Source: CAZKRU01 sp964555235
Lineage (GTDB): Bacteria > Verrucomicrobiota > Verrucomicrobiia > Methylacidiphilales > CAMAQI01
Assembly: GCA_964555235.1 (NCBI GenBank)
Contig: CAZKRU010000009.1
Location: forward strand, 1 to 64,000
DNA length: 64,000 bases
Direction: 5' to 3'
The notes under the pieces were generated by a model. That model saw nothing but the letters and a program-made list of their open reading frames with translations. It searched no databases and was not told the DNA's origin. A program made the translations under genes and the position numbers. Shown here piece by piece: positions 26,439 through 35,036 of the stretch. Every line of letters starts with the position of its first letter. The stretch's first letter is position 1.

Positions 26439-28367
26439 ATGAAATACTCAACTGCCCTGTGTAAACTAAATCTTTTTGCTATTCTTCTTCTCTGTGTAGG
26501 TACGGATAGGCTTTTGGCTTCTCTTGAGATGTCGCCATACTTTGACAGTAAGATGGTGATTCAGAGAGATCAGCCGATTGATGTGTGGGGATCAGCAACT
26601 CCCAGTGCTTCTGTTTCCGTAACGCTCGCCTCACAGACAGCTACTGGGGTTGCGGATTCGACAGGAAAGTGGAAAATCACTTTAAATCCAATGGGGGCAT
26701 CGGGGCCATGGACCCTCTCCATTGTGGGAGACGGAGGGAGCAAAGTGTTTACAGAGGTTATGATGGGGGATTTGTGGCTCGCTTCGGGGCAGTCGAATAT
26801 GGTTTGGTCTTTAAGCGCTTCGTCAGAATATGTGGAGTTGAGGGATAATCAAGCGATAAGCCCCCCCTTATCCCGCGCGCGATTCTTTAAAATGCCAAGC
26901 ACCGCATCCATGACTCCAATGGAAACCTTTTCTGCTCCCTCGTTAAAATGGACGTTGGGACATTTAGTTAAAAAAGACGGTTCTATCGTTAATAATGTGG
27001 GGGCACTTGGCTCAAATTTTTCTGCAGTGGCTTATAGTTTTGCCCGTATGCTGCACGCCTCTTTAGATATTCCTTTGGGGGTTGTGCAGGCCAGTGCAGG
27101 AGGGACTCGTATTGAGGAGTGGATGCGAACGGAGACGTTGCAGAGCGAAGATCCAAATAATACGGCATTTCAAGACCGCGATAAATCGCTTAGTATTATT
27201 GCGAGTGGTGGAAAACCAAGTATCGGAGATTACGGGGTTGCTGCACTTTATAATGCAGGCATTCATCCACTTCGTTATGCTCGTTTTAAAGGGGTGGTCT
27301 GGTATCAAGGTGAAGCAAATTCGCGGCCCGGAAAAAATCCCGAGAGTTACTCTAAGCTCTTAAAAGGACTGGCGGCGGATTGGCGTAATCTTTTTCGTAA
27401 TCCTGAGCTACATTTTGTAGCGGTTCAACTTCCTAACTGTGGTTATGGAACAAAACCCGATGAATGGCCAATTATTCGCGATGCGCAAGCGGATATTTTG
27501 AAAGTAGCCAAGACCTCGGTTGTTGTGACGATCGATCAAGGATCCGTCGTGACGATTCATCCGCCGAATAAACAGAAAATTGGAGAACGTGCGGGTTGGG
27601 CTGCCCTTCAAGGAGCCTATAACATTTCAGTAGATAAGAGCGGTAACGCGTTTGATGGAACAAGTCCGATGATGCAGTCGGTGACATATCAGGGGGCTAC
27701 CGCGACAGTCAAATTCGGAGGATTCCAAGGAAGCCTAAAGATCGTGGGGGGATCTTTACAGGGGTTTGAATTAGCAGGAGCAGACGGAGTCTTTGTGGTA
27801 GCCTCTGCGGAACTCGTGGATTCTAAAACAGTGAAAGTCACTTCTTCTGTCGCGAATCCTAAGATGATTCGTTACCTTTGGAAAAGCTGTCCGCAACCGG
27901 ATGTGACGGTTTCATTATTTTCAACCTATCATTTGCCGGCAATGCCCTTTCAAGCGATCGGAACAATCGGCGAAAAAGGATATTCCGCTTGGCTCAAAAC
28001 ATTTTCATTAGAGGGGAGTTTAGCACTGGATACAGCAAGTCCCGCAAACGATGGAGTTCCGAATCTTTTAAAATATGCTTTGGGTCTCAATCCGCTGAAA
28101 GTAACTCGTTCTAAAACCGATGGAATCGTGGCGGGGCTCCCTTTGATTGAGGTTCAAGGGAGTAAGCTCCTGATGATTTATCAAAAAGACATAAGCAAAT
28201 CAGACATTCTCTATTTTCCTGAGGTTTCTAGGGATCTGGTGAATTGGAGCTCTAGTGAAATCACTGAGACTATTTACTCGACCACTGGAACGATTCAAAC
28301 GATTCGAGCCGAGACTGCAATCGGGGAAGACCCTAAAAAGTTCATGAGACTAAAGGTAACTCGTTAA
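26439..28367 (+). CDS. secreted sialate O-acetylesterase-like protein with verrucomicrobial C-terminal extension, 642 aa
   Basis: A paralogue of the preceding esterase: signal peptide (LCKLNLFAILLLCVGTDRLLA), strand domain (MSPYFDSKMVIQRDQPIDVW), SGNH block with Ser in ASGQSNMVWS, and block V with Asp/His in VTIDQGSVVTIHPPNKQ. Residues about 520-642 form an extra domain with NDGVPNLLKYALGLNP and an end FMRLKVTR. This tail is often seen at the C-terminus of verrucomicrobial exoproteins and is presumably a surface or secretion module. The start is set by promoter copy 5. No Shine-Dalgarno is evident. Confidence 0.9.
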   Translation: MKYSTALCKLNLFAILLLCVGTDRLLASLEMSPYFDSKMVIQRDQPIDVWGSATPSASVSVTLASQTATGVADSTGKWKITLNPMGASGPWTLSIVGDGGSKVFTEVMMGDLWLASGQSNMVWSLSASSEYVELRDNQAISPPLSRARFFKMPSTASMTPMETFSAPSLKWTLGHLVKKDGSIVNNVGALGSNFSAVAYSFARMLHASLDIPLGVVQASAGGTRIEEWMRTETLQSEDPNNTAFQDRDKSLSIIASGGKPSIGDYGVAALYNAGIHPLRYARFKGVVWYQGEANSRPGKNPESYSKLLKGLAADWRNLFRNPELHFVAVQLPNCGYGTKPDEWPIIRDAQADILKVAKTSVVVTIDQGSVVTIHPPNKQKIGERAGWAALQGAYNISVDKSGNAFDGTSPMMQSVTYQGATATVKFGGFQGSLKIVGGSLQGFELAGADGVFVVASAELVDSKTVKVTSSVANPKMIRYLWKSCPQPDVTVSLFSTYHLPAMPFQAIGTIGEKGYSAWLKTFSLEGSLALDTASPANDGVPNLLKYALGLNPLKVTRSKTDGIVAGLPLIEVQGSKLLMIYQKDISKSDILYFPEVSRDLVNWSSSEITETIYSTTGTIQTIRAETAIGEDPKKFMRLKVTR

Positions 28368-28380
28368 CCAAAATAAAAAT

Positions 28381-29445
28381 ATGACACCAAAATTTAACAT
28401 CAATCTTTTGTTTTTAACTCTGCTCCTGACTCCTGTTTTTGCTGAGGTCAGCGCAATTTCAGAGCCAGAAGGGTATACGAAGGTGACGATTCCTGGCGCA
28501 ATAACCAGCACGAAGCCATCTTATGTGACTTTTTCTTTGAACCTACTATGCGCTTCATCGCATGTCGGAAAGCTCACAGGAGTCGATCACGCTACCAATC
28601 AGTTATCGGATCTCTCCGCAAATTGGACGACGGGCATGTGGGCAGAGACTGAAGTTCCTTTTTTTATTCGCATGAAGAGCGGCAATGCAAGTGGACGTTT
28701 TTTAAAAATTACGGCTAATTCCCAAAATCATCTCACGGTTCATTTAGGAGTTCCTGAGGTCAAATTAAATGAATCAGGAATGAATATAGAAGCGGGCGAT
28801 CAATATGAAATTTTTGAGGCCGATACTTTGGGAGCGATTTTTCCTGGCGGCAGTATTCCCTTTAAATTAGGAACAACGGCTACCGCATCCAATGCCGATC
28901 AGATTCGATTGTGGAATGATGAAAATCAGGCATGGGTCGCTTATTATTACAATGGCATCGAATGGCGAAGCGTATCCGGAGGAAAAGTGAATCAAAATAA
29001 TGTGATTGTTCTTCCGGATCGCGGAATTCAAGTGGTACGCAGGGGCTTAACTCCTCTGGACTTTGCGTTGATGGGCCGCCCCCTAACTGGAGACGTTCGA
29101 ATCTCGATGGGGCAATTGACTCCGGGTTTGCCATCAAAGACGTTTGTCTCCGATCTATCCGTATTCAGGGCAACTTCTAAAACCCTAGAAAGCAGTGGGC
29201 TTCATTTGCTTTTTGGATGGGTTAAAGATAAAAACTCCCAGAATGCGGATATCGTTCAAGTTTGGAGTACCTCAAGTCAAGTCTGGTTGAGTTATTTTCA
29301 TAACGGGACTCAATGGCAACAAGTATCGGGCGGGACTGCCAATAAAAATGAAACAGTACTTGATCCTGGGGCGCCAATGATGATTGCTCGAAAATCAAGT
29401 CCTTCGGGAAAAAATGCGTTTTATTCGGAAAACATTTCCTATTGA
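28381..29445 (+). CDS. secreted protein, possibly TIGR02597 family, 354 aa
   Basis: A signal peptide (LLFLTLLLTPVFAEVSA) precedes a duplicated domain. Phrases such as QIRLWNDENQAWVAYYYNGIEWRSVSGG (about residue 180) and IVQVWSTSSQVWLSYFHNGTQWQQVSGG (about residue 300) are two copies of one unit. The N-terminal phrase TIPGAITSTKPSYVTFSLNL and the domain style match my memory of the Verrucomicrobia-restricted family TIGR02597, whose function is unknown. It starts 13 bases after the esterase gene and is therefore co-transcribed. Confidence 0.7.
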   Translation: MTPKFNINLLFLTLLLTPVFAEVSAISEPEGYTKVTIPGAITSTKPSYVTFSLNLLCASSHVGKLTGVDHATNQLSDLSANWTTGMWAETEVPFFIRMKSGNASGRFLKITANSQNHLTVHLGVPEVKLNESGMNIEAGDQYEIFEADTLGAIFPGGSIPFKLGTTATASNADQIRLWNDENQAWVAYYYNGIEWRSVSGGKVNQNNVIVLPDRGIQVVRRGLTPLDFALMGRPLTGDVRISMGQLTPGLPSKTFVSDLSVFRATSKTLESSGLHLLFGWVKDKNSQNADIVQVWSTSSQVWLSYFHNGTQWQQVSGGTANKNETVLDPGAPMMIARKSSPSGKNAFYSENISY

Positions 29446-29532
29446 ATGTAGTGCTAATTTGCGGCTTCAGTTTGAGCATTGCTGAAGTAGGCGAGAAAGC
29501 GATTTTAGTAAGATTTAATGAAAATAGGTAAA

Positions 29533-29550
29533 CCTCCAGTCAGCTGGAGG
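29533..29550 (+). terminator. stem-loop after the esterase operon
   Basis: A perfect 7-bp GC-rich stem with a 4-base loop lies 88 bases after the last gene of the esterase operon. The stem is followed by ACACCCGAAG rather than by a T-run, so intrinsic termination is doubtful. It could stabilise the 3' end of the transcript. Confidence 0.3.
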
Positions 29551-29639
29551 ACACCCGAAGTTTGACGATTCCTGGAAGAGATGAAATTGGGAGTTCACGC
29601 AGTGCTCATGTAAGCGAATGATTATGGAATAAATGCGAA

Positions 29640-29970
29640 GAGAAATTCAGTTTTTTTTCACACTGAGTTCGTAGAGGTTTTTTAAGTTTCTCGGCGTCCA
29701 ATGCGATTATCCCCCCCCCCCCCCTCCCCCCTTCACTAAACCCATGGCGCCTCCGGCAGGGTGGATTTTTTTTTTAGAAAGGTTTTTGCGGGGGAGAGNN
29801 NNNNNNNNCATTTTAATTCATTTTTTTTTTCCACTTTTTTTGTTTTTTTTTTTTTATTTTCTCTGGTTACAATTTGTTTTTCCCCCCCCCCCCCCCTTCG
29901 CCCCTGCACTAAACCAATGACGCCTCCGGCAGATGAGATTTTTCTTTCAGAAGGTTTTCAGCGCGAGAAC
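29640..29970 (+). repeat. overlapping contig ends placed on both sides of a gap (artefact)
   Basis: The left flank (AATTCAGTTTTTTTTCACAC ... TATCCCCC ... CACTAAACCCATGGCGCCTC) and the right flank (AATTCATTTTTTTTTTCCAC ... TTTTTCCCCC ... CACTAAACCAATGACGCCTC) are the same sequence with many homopolymer and substitution errors. Each side is clean on its own distal part: the left before, and the right after, the poly-C tract. The Ns at 29799-29808 therefore do not stand for missing sequence. Confidence 0.75.
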
Positions 29971-29987
29971 GGATGGCGGGTTGACAC

Positions 29988-30112
29988 TCCCCTTTGAGAG
30001 GAAAATTTAAACCGCCTACATTGCTGGAGGTATTTCTTTTCTATCAGTCGTCCGGTCTCAAACAAGGGAGTGTTGGTTGAAAATGTCAAAAATTGGGTCG
30101 ATCTCTCTATGG
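29988..30112 (+). repeat. 125-base direct repeat ending in the promoter motif, copy B
   Basis: Second copy of the stretch at 26254-26378. The ACCGCCTACATTGC, GTCGTCCGGTCTCAAACA and GTTGAAAATGTCAAAA words are conserved in order and spacing. Confidence 0.75.
30078..30112 (+). promoter_or_regulatory. shared promoter/operator motif, copy 6
   Basis: TGAAAAT, then GTCAAA (30085-30090), 16 bases with GGGTCGATC, then CTATGG (30107-30112). The first usable ATG is at 30147. A TTG at 30093 lies inside the motif and is rejected as start. Confidence 0.7.
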
Positions 30113-30146
30113 TCGCTTTTGTTTCGCCAGAGTAGTGTTAGTAGTA

Positions 30147-32021
30147 ATGAAAACAATCCACTTCAAAGCCCTACAAAAGATGAATTTGGTTGTCGGAATT
30201 TTGGCTGCCTGCAGTTCTCCTCTCTTTTCTGCAGGCTTTCCCGATCACCCGTCTGTTTATGTTCACTATTCCGTTGATAATCCTGCGAATCTGGTTACGC
30301 CCCCTTTGAATCAGACGTTTGTTGCGGGGAATGTGGATATTGTGAACGCAAAACTGGTTCTTCCCAATCTCGGTTTTCAGGCGATTCCTTATCCTCATGG
30401 GCTGGGTGCTGCTGCGCCGGTTTATTTTTCGACAACAGGAACTCTCCCGGAGCCGTTAATTGCCGATACTCCTTACTATATTGCTCCGGCTTCAGGCGGT
30501 GGATATAAAGTTTATCCCGAGGCAGTGGATGCAGACGCCCCCTTTCAGCCGGGGAGTGTTCTTGGGGAGAAAATTCTTCTAGCACAAAACCTTGCTCAAG
30601 GGGTTCTAAGCCTTGCTTTTACTTCGGGGGGATCAGGGACACACACTCTTTACACCCTACCGCTGCTCTCGCAGATGACAGATATGACAACCAATGGTTA
30701 CCATTCCACCACTTTAGGGGCCGCGGATAAGCAGCGTTTTCTGGAGCTCGATACGGATAGCAAAGGGAGTAAGTTTATCCGAACGTCTGGCGCGAACATG
30801 CGTGAGAATCTTGTCGGTTCCTATAATGCTTATGGGCAAACCTTTTTTCAGACGCCTTCTACGAAAGCATTCGAAGCGAGACAAAAAGTAGGGGGGAAGC
30901 GTGTCGTCTATCAAATTTATGTCGGAAAAGTGAGGTCCTTTAAAGAACGTCAAGTGGTGAGATTTTTAACGGATAGCACCAAGGTTTTTCCTTTGATCGA
31001 CCAAATTAAGTATCCCAATCATCGAATGAATACAGGCGATCTCATTAATGTGAAAACGTATCCTGGATCCGCGCTGCCAGTTCCTCTGGCGGCGAACACG
31101 GATTATTATGCCCGAAAAATCGATGCGAATAATATCACCTTACATCCAACAAGTCTCGATGCTAAGAATAATACGGGAGCCATTGATTTGACGACTAGTG
31201 GAAGTGGATCGCTTTTATTCTGGAATCCCGAACGTGTTGGTGACTCGAGAAGATGGAGCTTTTTTGCTGAAGTACTCGCACCGAACAGCGGAGGAAATAC
31301 GCTTTCTGCACGTTTGCAAGAACCCCTCCCAACGCCCGCGAGTATTGTAAAAATTTCGACAGCTTTCGCGGTGAGCGGTACCAATAACGGAAATATCGCT
31401 GGTTTCGCGACAGTACCGAATTTAACCCCTGTTGTACTTTGGGCTCCCCCTCGTGCGGTGCTTCCTTCTCCCTTACAAGCGGGGGTGAGGTATTGGACGA
31501 CGAAGACGCCTGGTTCGAGCACGAATGGTCGTTTGCATGCAACGCTCGCGAGTGCGCAAGCAAGTGTTGGGATTGCGACGAGTCTCTCCAGCTGCATCAA
31601 ATATACTGCTGCCGGAAAAGGTGAAATGTTAACCAGTCAAGATGATGATGCGAGCGCGATTGCTTTCGGAACACTTTCAAGTGCTTTAGAGCCATTTGCG
31701 ACTCGTGTTCCTCTTGGTCCGTTAAGCGTATTTGTCTTTAAGATCGATTTCAATGATCCCGCTCAGCCGACGGTTTTTGCAAAACTGGGAGTCAATCAAG
31801 CGGTCACTGAGCAGAAGCTGCTTAACATCCCCAAAGGACTGACACCTTTGGCGGTGAATGATAAAGCGAAAGCGTGGAGTCTGTTCAACTCTGCTCAAGG
31901 GCATGTTCCGATCGATATGGATTATTACGAGGCAGTCTTCGGTAGCTCGACGGACTCCGTAGCGGATAGTGAGATTCAAACGATGGTGGATTACTTCAAA
32001 TCGAAATACCAGATTCCTTGA
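30147..32021 (+). CDS. modular secreted protein with three 'LP-PL-A-YY' modules, 624 aa
   Basis: The product has a signal peptide (MNLVVGILAACSSPLFSAG after a short basic leader; an alternative start is 30180). It contains three copies of a module with the pattern LPxPLxAxTxYY followed by a Gly/Ser-rich end: near residue 110 (LPEPLIADTPYYIAP), near 310 (LPVPLAANTDYYARKI) and near 430 (LPSPLQAGVRYWTTK). Modules of this kind are common in phage tail-fibre-like and large surface proteins. The C-terminus has no PEP-CTERM or other sorting signal. Function unknown. Promoter copy 6 controls it. Confidence 0.75.
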   Translation: MKTIHFKALQKMNLVVGILAACSSPLFSAGFPDHPSVYVHYSVDNPANLVTPPLNQTFVAGNVDIVNAKLVLPNLGFQAIPYPHGLGAAAPVYFSTTGTLPEPLIADTPYYIAPASGGGYKVYPEAVDADAPFQPGSVLGEKILLAQNLAQGVLSLAFTSGGSGTHTLYTLPLLSQMTDMTTNGYHSTTLGAADKQRFLELDTDSKGSKFIRTSGANMRENLVGSYNAYGQTFFQTPSTKAFEARQKVGGKRVVYQIYVGKVRSFKERQVVRFLTDSTKVFPLIDQIKYPNHRMNTGDLINVKTYPGSALPVPLAANTDYYARKIDANNITLHPTSLDAKNNTGAIDLTTSGSGSLLFWNPERVGDSRRWSFFAEVLAPNSGGNTLSARLQEPLPTPASIVKISTAFAVSGTNNGNIAGFATVPNLTPVVLWAPPRAVLPSPLQAGVRYWTTKTPGSSTNGRLHATLASAQASVGIATSLSSCIKYTAAGKGEMLTSQDDDASAIAFGTLSSALEPFATRVPLGPLSVFVFKIDFNDPAQPTVFAKLGVNQAVTEQKLLNIPKGLTPLAVNDKAKAWSLFNSAQGHVPIDMDYYEAVFGSSTDSVADSEIQTMVDYFKSKYQIP

Positions 32022-32073
32022 GGAGGCCCATTTGCAGTCATCGGTGCTTTAGGTCACTGTGTTAGACGAGCTT

Positions 32074-32113
32074 GTGGGTGAAAATATCAAGAAGAGGAGC
32101 GTTTTTACTATAG
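32074..32113 (+). promoter_or_regulatory. shared promoter/operator motif, copy 7
   Basis: GTGAAAAT, then ATCAAG (32086-32091), 16 bases with GGAGCGTTTTT, then CTATAG (32108-32113). The start codon of the PEP-CTERM gene is at 32182. Confidence 0.6.
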
Positions 32114-32181
32114 GTGCAATTTATCGCGTAATCTAAAGTCCCATTATTGATCGCGATGATGGAATGGAATAAGGACTGACA

Positions 32182-33591
32182 ATGTACTTCACCAGTAAGC
32201 GTCTTGTATTGGTTGTGAGTCTCGTGAGTGCTTGGATGGGACAAAATGTGGATGCAGCCATTTGGGCTGGCGGGAGTGGTAATTGGAGTAGCGATGTAAA
32301 CCCCGGATGGAACGGTACGGGTGTGCCCAATGCGGTAGGCGCGACCGCTTCCTTTTCTGGCGGTACCGCAGGTACGACGACTCAAGATGTCTCTGGGCTG
32401 ACGATCGGAACGATCGACTTTAGCTTGGGCAATGTCCTCCGATCCTTCACGATGACGAATGCAATCACCCTCGATCAAGACGGCGCAGGGGCTAGCTTTG
32501 CAACCATCAGTAACACCAATGCAAATACCGGTTCATCGAATCGCCTTTCCATCGGAGCTGGCACTTTCACTCTGGCGGATAATCTTCTGATTAGTAATAG
32601 TGGTGGCTCCACCAATACCAGCGCCTCAATTTCAATATCAACGACACTTGGAGGTACTGGAAACATGACCTTAAGTAACGTCAGTAATAGTCTTTCTGCC
32701 GGAATGATAACGATTACAGGCTCGAATACTTTTACGGGAAACGTTGCGATTCAAAAAGGAGCTATCACCTTTGCGGGGAATACGGGAATGGGAAGCGCTG
32801 GGAACGCAGTTACTTTGGGAAGCTCTGGCAATGGATCTACAACGCTAGTCTCCACAGGCAGTGTGACCAACTTAGCTAACAACATTACCGTTGCTTCTGG
32901 TACGGGAGGAACGCTTCTGCTGGGTTCAAATAATGCGGGGGCCACCAATTCTACTTTCAGCGGAACCATTCTTTTGAATGGAAACTTGAGTATTACTAGT
33001 AGCAAAACGAGTACCGGAATCGTGAATTTCTCTAATGTGATTTCTGGAGTAGGTGCATTGACCAAGGTTGGTACGGGAATGGCGACTCTCTCCGCGACGA
33101 ATACTTATTCGGGAACGACAACGATCACCGCAGGAACTCTTGCGCTCGGTGCTTCTGGCTCAATCAACAACAGTACCTTGGTGGATATGAATGCGGGAGC
33201 CACTTACGATACCACGAGTCATAGTTTTACGATGCTCAGTACTCAGACTTTCAAATTCACCTTGGATCCTACAGCAACTGGATCTGCGGGGTTACTGAAT
33301 TCTGCGGCCCTCAATATTACCTCAGGGGTCGTTGATTTTAATGGGCTCAGCACTTTAGATGATACGGCTTATATTTTTGCCAATTATACAAGCCTGAGCG
33401 GATCTGCATTTAACACAATTAGCAATCTCCCTGCAGGCTACACAATTAACTACAGCTATCTCGGGAATCAAATTGCACTCGTGGCCGTTCCGGAACCTTC
33501 TATTATCACATTAATGATTCTTGGGCTCGTGTTTATGTGCGCGAGAACTCACTATTCCCGCCGTGCTGGATCGGTTTTTACTAGAAACTGA
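32182..33591 (+). CDS. PEP-CTERM surface protein sharing the autotransporter passenger head, 469 aa
   Basis: The start has an AAGGA Shine-Dalgarno eight bases upstream, and a signal peptide (LVLVVSLVSAWMGQNVDAA) follows. Residues about 27-310 are nearly the same as the passenger head of the autotransporter at 2889-6449, including WAGGSGNWSSDVNPGWNGTG, TFTLADNLLISNSGGSTNTS and GSNTFTGNVAIQKGA. The C-terminus is VPEPSIITLMILGLVFMCAR followed by a basic tail: a PEP-CTERM sorting signal (Pro-Glu-Pro, transmembrane segment, Arg cluster) processed by an exosortase encoded elsewhere. It probably ends up anchored or released at the surface or in the extracellular matrix. Confidence 0.9.
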   Translation: MYFTSKRLVLVVSLVSAWMGQNVDAAIWAGGSGNWSSDVNPGWNGTGVPNAVGATASFSGGTAGTTTQDVSGLTIGTIDFSLGNVLRSFTMTNAITLDQDGAGASFATISNTNANTGSSNRLSIGAGTFTLADNLLISNSGGSTNTSASISISTTLGGTGNMTLSNVSNSLSAGMITITGSNTFTGNVAIQKGAITFAGNTGMGSAGNAVTLGSSGNGSTTLVSTGSVTNLANNITVASGTGGTLLLGSNNAGATNSTFSGTILLNGNLSITSSKTSTGIVNFSNVISGVGALTKVGTGMATLSATNTYSGTTTITAGTLALGASGSINNSTLVDMNAGATYDTTSHSFTMLSTQTFKFTLDPTATGSAGLLNSAALNITSGVVDFNGLSTLDDTAYIFANYTSLSGSAFNTISNLPAGYTINYSYLGNQIALVAVPEPSIITLMILGLVFMCARTHYSRRAGSVFTRN

Positions 33592-33597
33592 TAAGGA

Positions 33598-34185
33598 TTA
33601 AAATCCAAGCGATCTCCCAAGGTCATGGAGGAATGGATTCATGCCTTTTTCAATGAGAGCATGTGCCGTGGCATCCGCTTTTGACCCGTGCTGATGGGAG
33701 ATAAAAAGCTTGAGATCTGAATCCTTTTGTCCGATTGCGTTTTGGAGCTCCTCTCGCGAGTATTTTTTAAGATAACCTCTTGCCTCTTCCAATTCGACGT
33801 CCGTATAGATGCGCTTCAAAAGATGAAGCGCCTTCTGATTTGAAAAAGAAAAAGTCCTTTCTTTTTGAGCAAAAACAAAAGCAAGCGCTTTCTTTTCATC
33901 CTCCGACTCAAAAGGAAGCTCCAAAGGTAACCCCTGCTCGATGCAAATGGCTGTCATTAACTTTGACGCAAAGAGACAGACCTCTTCTGATTGATTCAAC
34001 TCACGGTGAACGACTTTAATTAAAACGAAAGGCGGCGAGCTTGATCGATAACGATTTATTCCTTTTTCAAAAACCGCTTGCGTCGAGCTTTCGCCCAGGG
34101 CAAATGCCACAAAGCTACAAAAAATAAAAAAGAGAATTCCCATCCTCTTCGTCAGCCCCCAACCTCGAGATCTTGTTTTTGTCAT
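33598..34185 (-). CDS. secreted or membrane-anchored protein of unknown function, 195 aa
   Basis: The start at 34185 (MTKTRSRGWGLTKRMGILFF) gives a basic N-terminus with a hydrophobic helix (ILFFIFCSFVAFALG). The ATG at 34143 is an alternative. A longer frame to 34338 has no sensible N-terminus. The remaining part is helical and Lys/Glu-rich (SREELQNAIGQKDSDLKLFI). I do not recognise a family. The gene converges on the PEP-CTERM gene, with only six bases between the stop codons. Confidence 0.55.
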   Translation of the reverse strand: MTKTRSRGWGLTKRMGILFFIFCSFVAFALGESSTQAVFEKGINRYRSSSPPFVLIKVVHRELNQSEEVCLFASKLMTAICIEQGLPLELPFESEDEKKALAFVFAQKERTFSFSNQKALHLLKRIYTDVELEEARGYLKKYSREELQNAIGQKDSDLKLFISHQHGSKADATAHALIEKGMNPFLHDLGRSLGF

Positions 34186-34414
34186 GGGTGTTACAGAATC
34201 AATTGCCTCATTACATATTCTCAGAAAGAAGAAAGAATATAAACTGGAAAATGTTGTCAAAATCAACCGAGATATTGTCGATTTCAACCGAGCGCGCGAT
34301 TTTGAGACGTTTGAAGTGTTCCTTGTTTTTAGGGCCACGAGCGAAGCTTATCAAAAGGGGGCTAGAAAATGCAAAAAGCTCTCATGCCGCGATGCAGGAA
34401 AAAACGACTGACGT

Positions 34415-34936
34415 TCAGGGAGTATTGATTGAGGAGGAAGAGGCAGGAGCTTCGGTACTCGCCTCCTGCGTTTCAGAGGAGCTGGCTTCGGTGGAGGAGG
34501 CGATGAAGGTGGTTTTTACTACGGAATCGGCAGGCAGCGAGGAGGACCTTGCGTTTTTGAAGGTGTCGGAGTCGAGGCCATTGAGGTTCCAGCGCACTCT
34601 TTTGAAGGCAGCGGTTTTCAAGTTTAAGTGGTAGGGGCCTTCGGAGAGGTCTTTTGCGGTGATTTTAAGGACTACTTTTTCTTCGGTATTGATTTCTGAA
34701 ACGTCTTTGATGAGAAGTGTTTTTCCTTCGCCATCGACCAGTTCGATGATGGTGTGGAAAAGCGGATGTGGCGCCGTATTTTCAAACTCGACCAGAACTT
34801 CCTGATCTTCTTGATGAAATTTCATTTCAATCGGCGGGGCCTTGTGTCCGATGCCGGGAGGAACGAGATCAGGGCGACGGATATAAATGAAGAGAGAGAG
34901 ACTCAGAGGGAGTATCAAGAGGATCAGTCTTTTCAT
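34415..34936 (-). CDS. membrane-anchored protein of unknown function, 173 aa
   Basis: An N-terminal hydrophobic segment (MKRLILLILPLSLSLFIYI) is followed by a beta-sandwich-like domain of about 100 residues (QEVLVEFENTAPHPLFHTII, LKITAKDLSEGPYHLNLKTA). A Ser/Glu/Ala-rich low-complexity tail of about 40 residues (ASSTEASSSETQEASTEAPA) ends the protein. The lack of a clear cleavage site suggests a membrane anchor. No family is recognised. Confidence 0.6.
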   Translation of the reverse strand: MKRLILLILPLSLSLFIYIRRPDLVPPGIGHKAPPIEMKFHQEDQEVLVEFENTAPHPLFHTIIELVDGEGKTLLIKDVSEINTEEKVVLKITAKDLSEGPYHLNLKTAAFKRVRWNLNGLDSDTFKNARSSSLPADSVVKTTFIASSTEASSSETQEASTEAPASSSSINTP

Positions 34937-35036
34937 GAGCGAAATCTATGGGGAGTCATCAGAAATGCAAGGAAAGGCCGGATTTTTTTAAGAAGCTTTA
35001 CCACTTTTGGAATTTAAGGAGTGGGAGGTGATGGAT

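Larger units (their letters stand above)
29446..30084. other. intergenic region with assembly gap and false duplication
   Basis: No gene is seen. It contains a perfect 7-bp stem-loop at 29533-29550 (CCTCCAG-TCAG-CTGGAGG) without a T-run, long C homopolymers, ten Ns, and two copies of one segment (about 29640-29798 and 29809-29970). Any reading frame crossing the N run (for instance 29761-29997) is an artefact. Confidence 0.7.

Noticed and set aside
29761..29997. Open frame of 78 codons spanning the first N run
   Set aside because: It crosses ten Ns and homopolymer errors and lies in the duplicated contig ends, so it is an assembly artefact.
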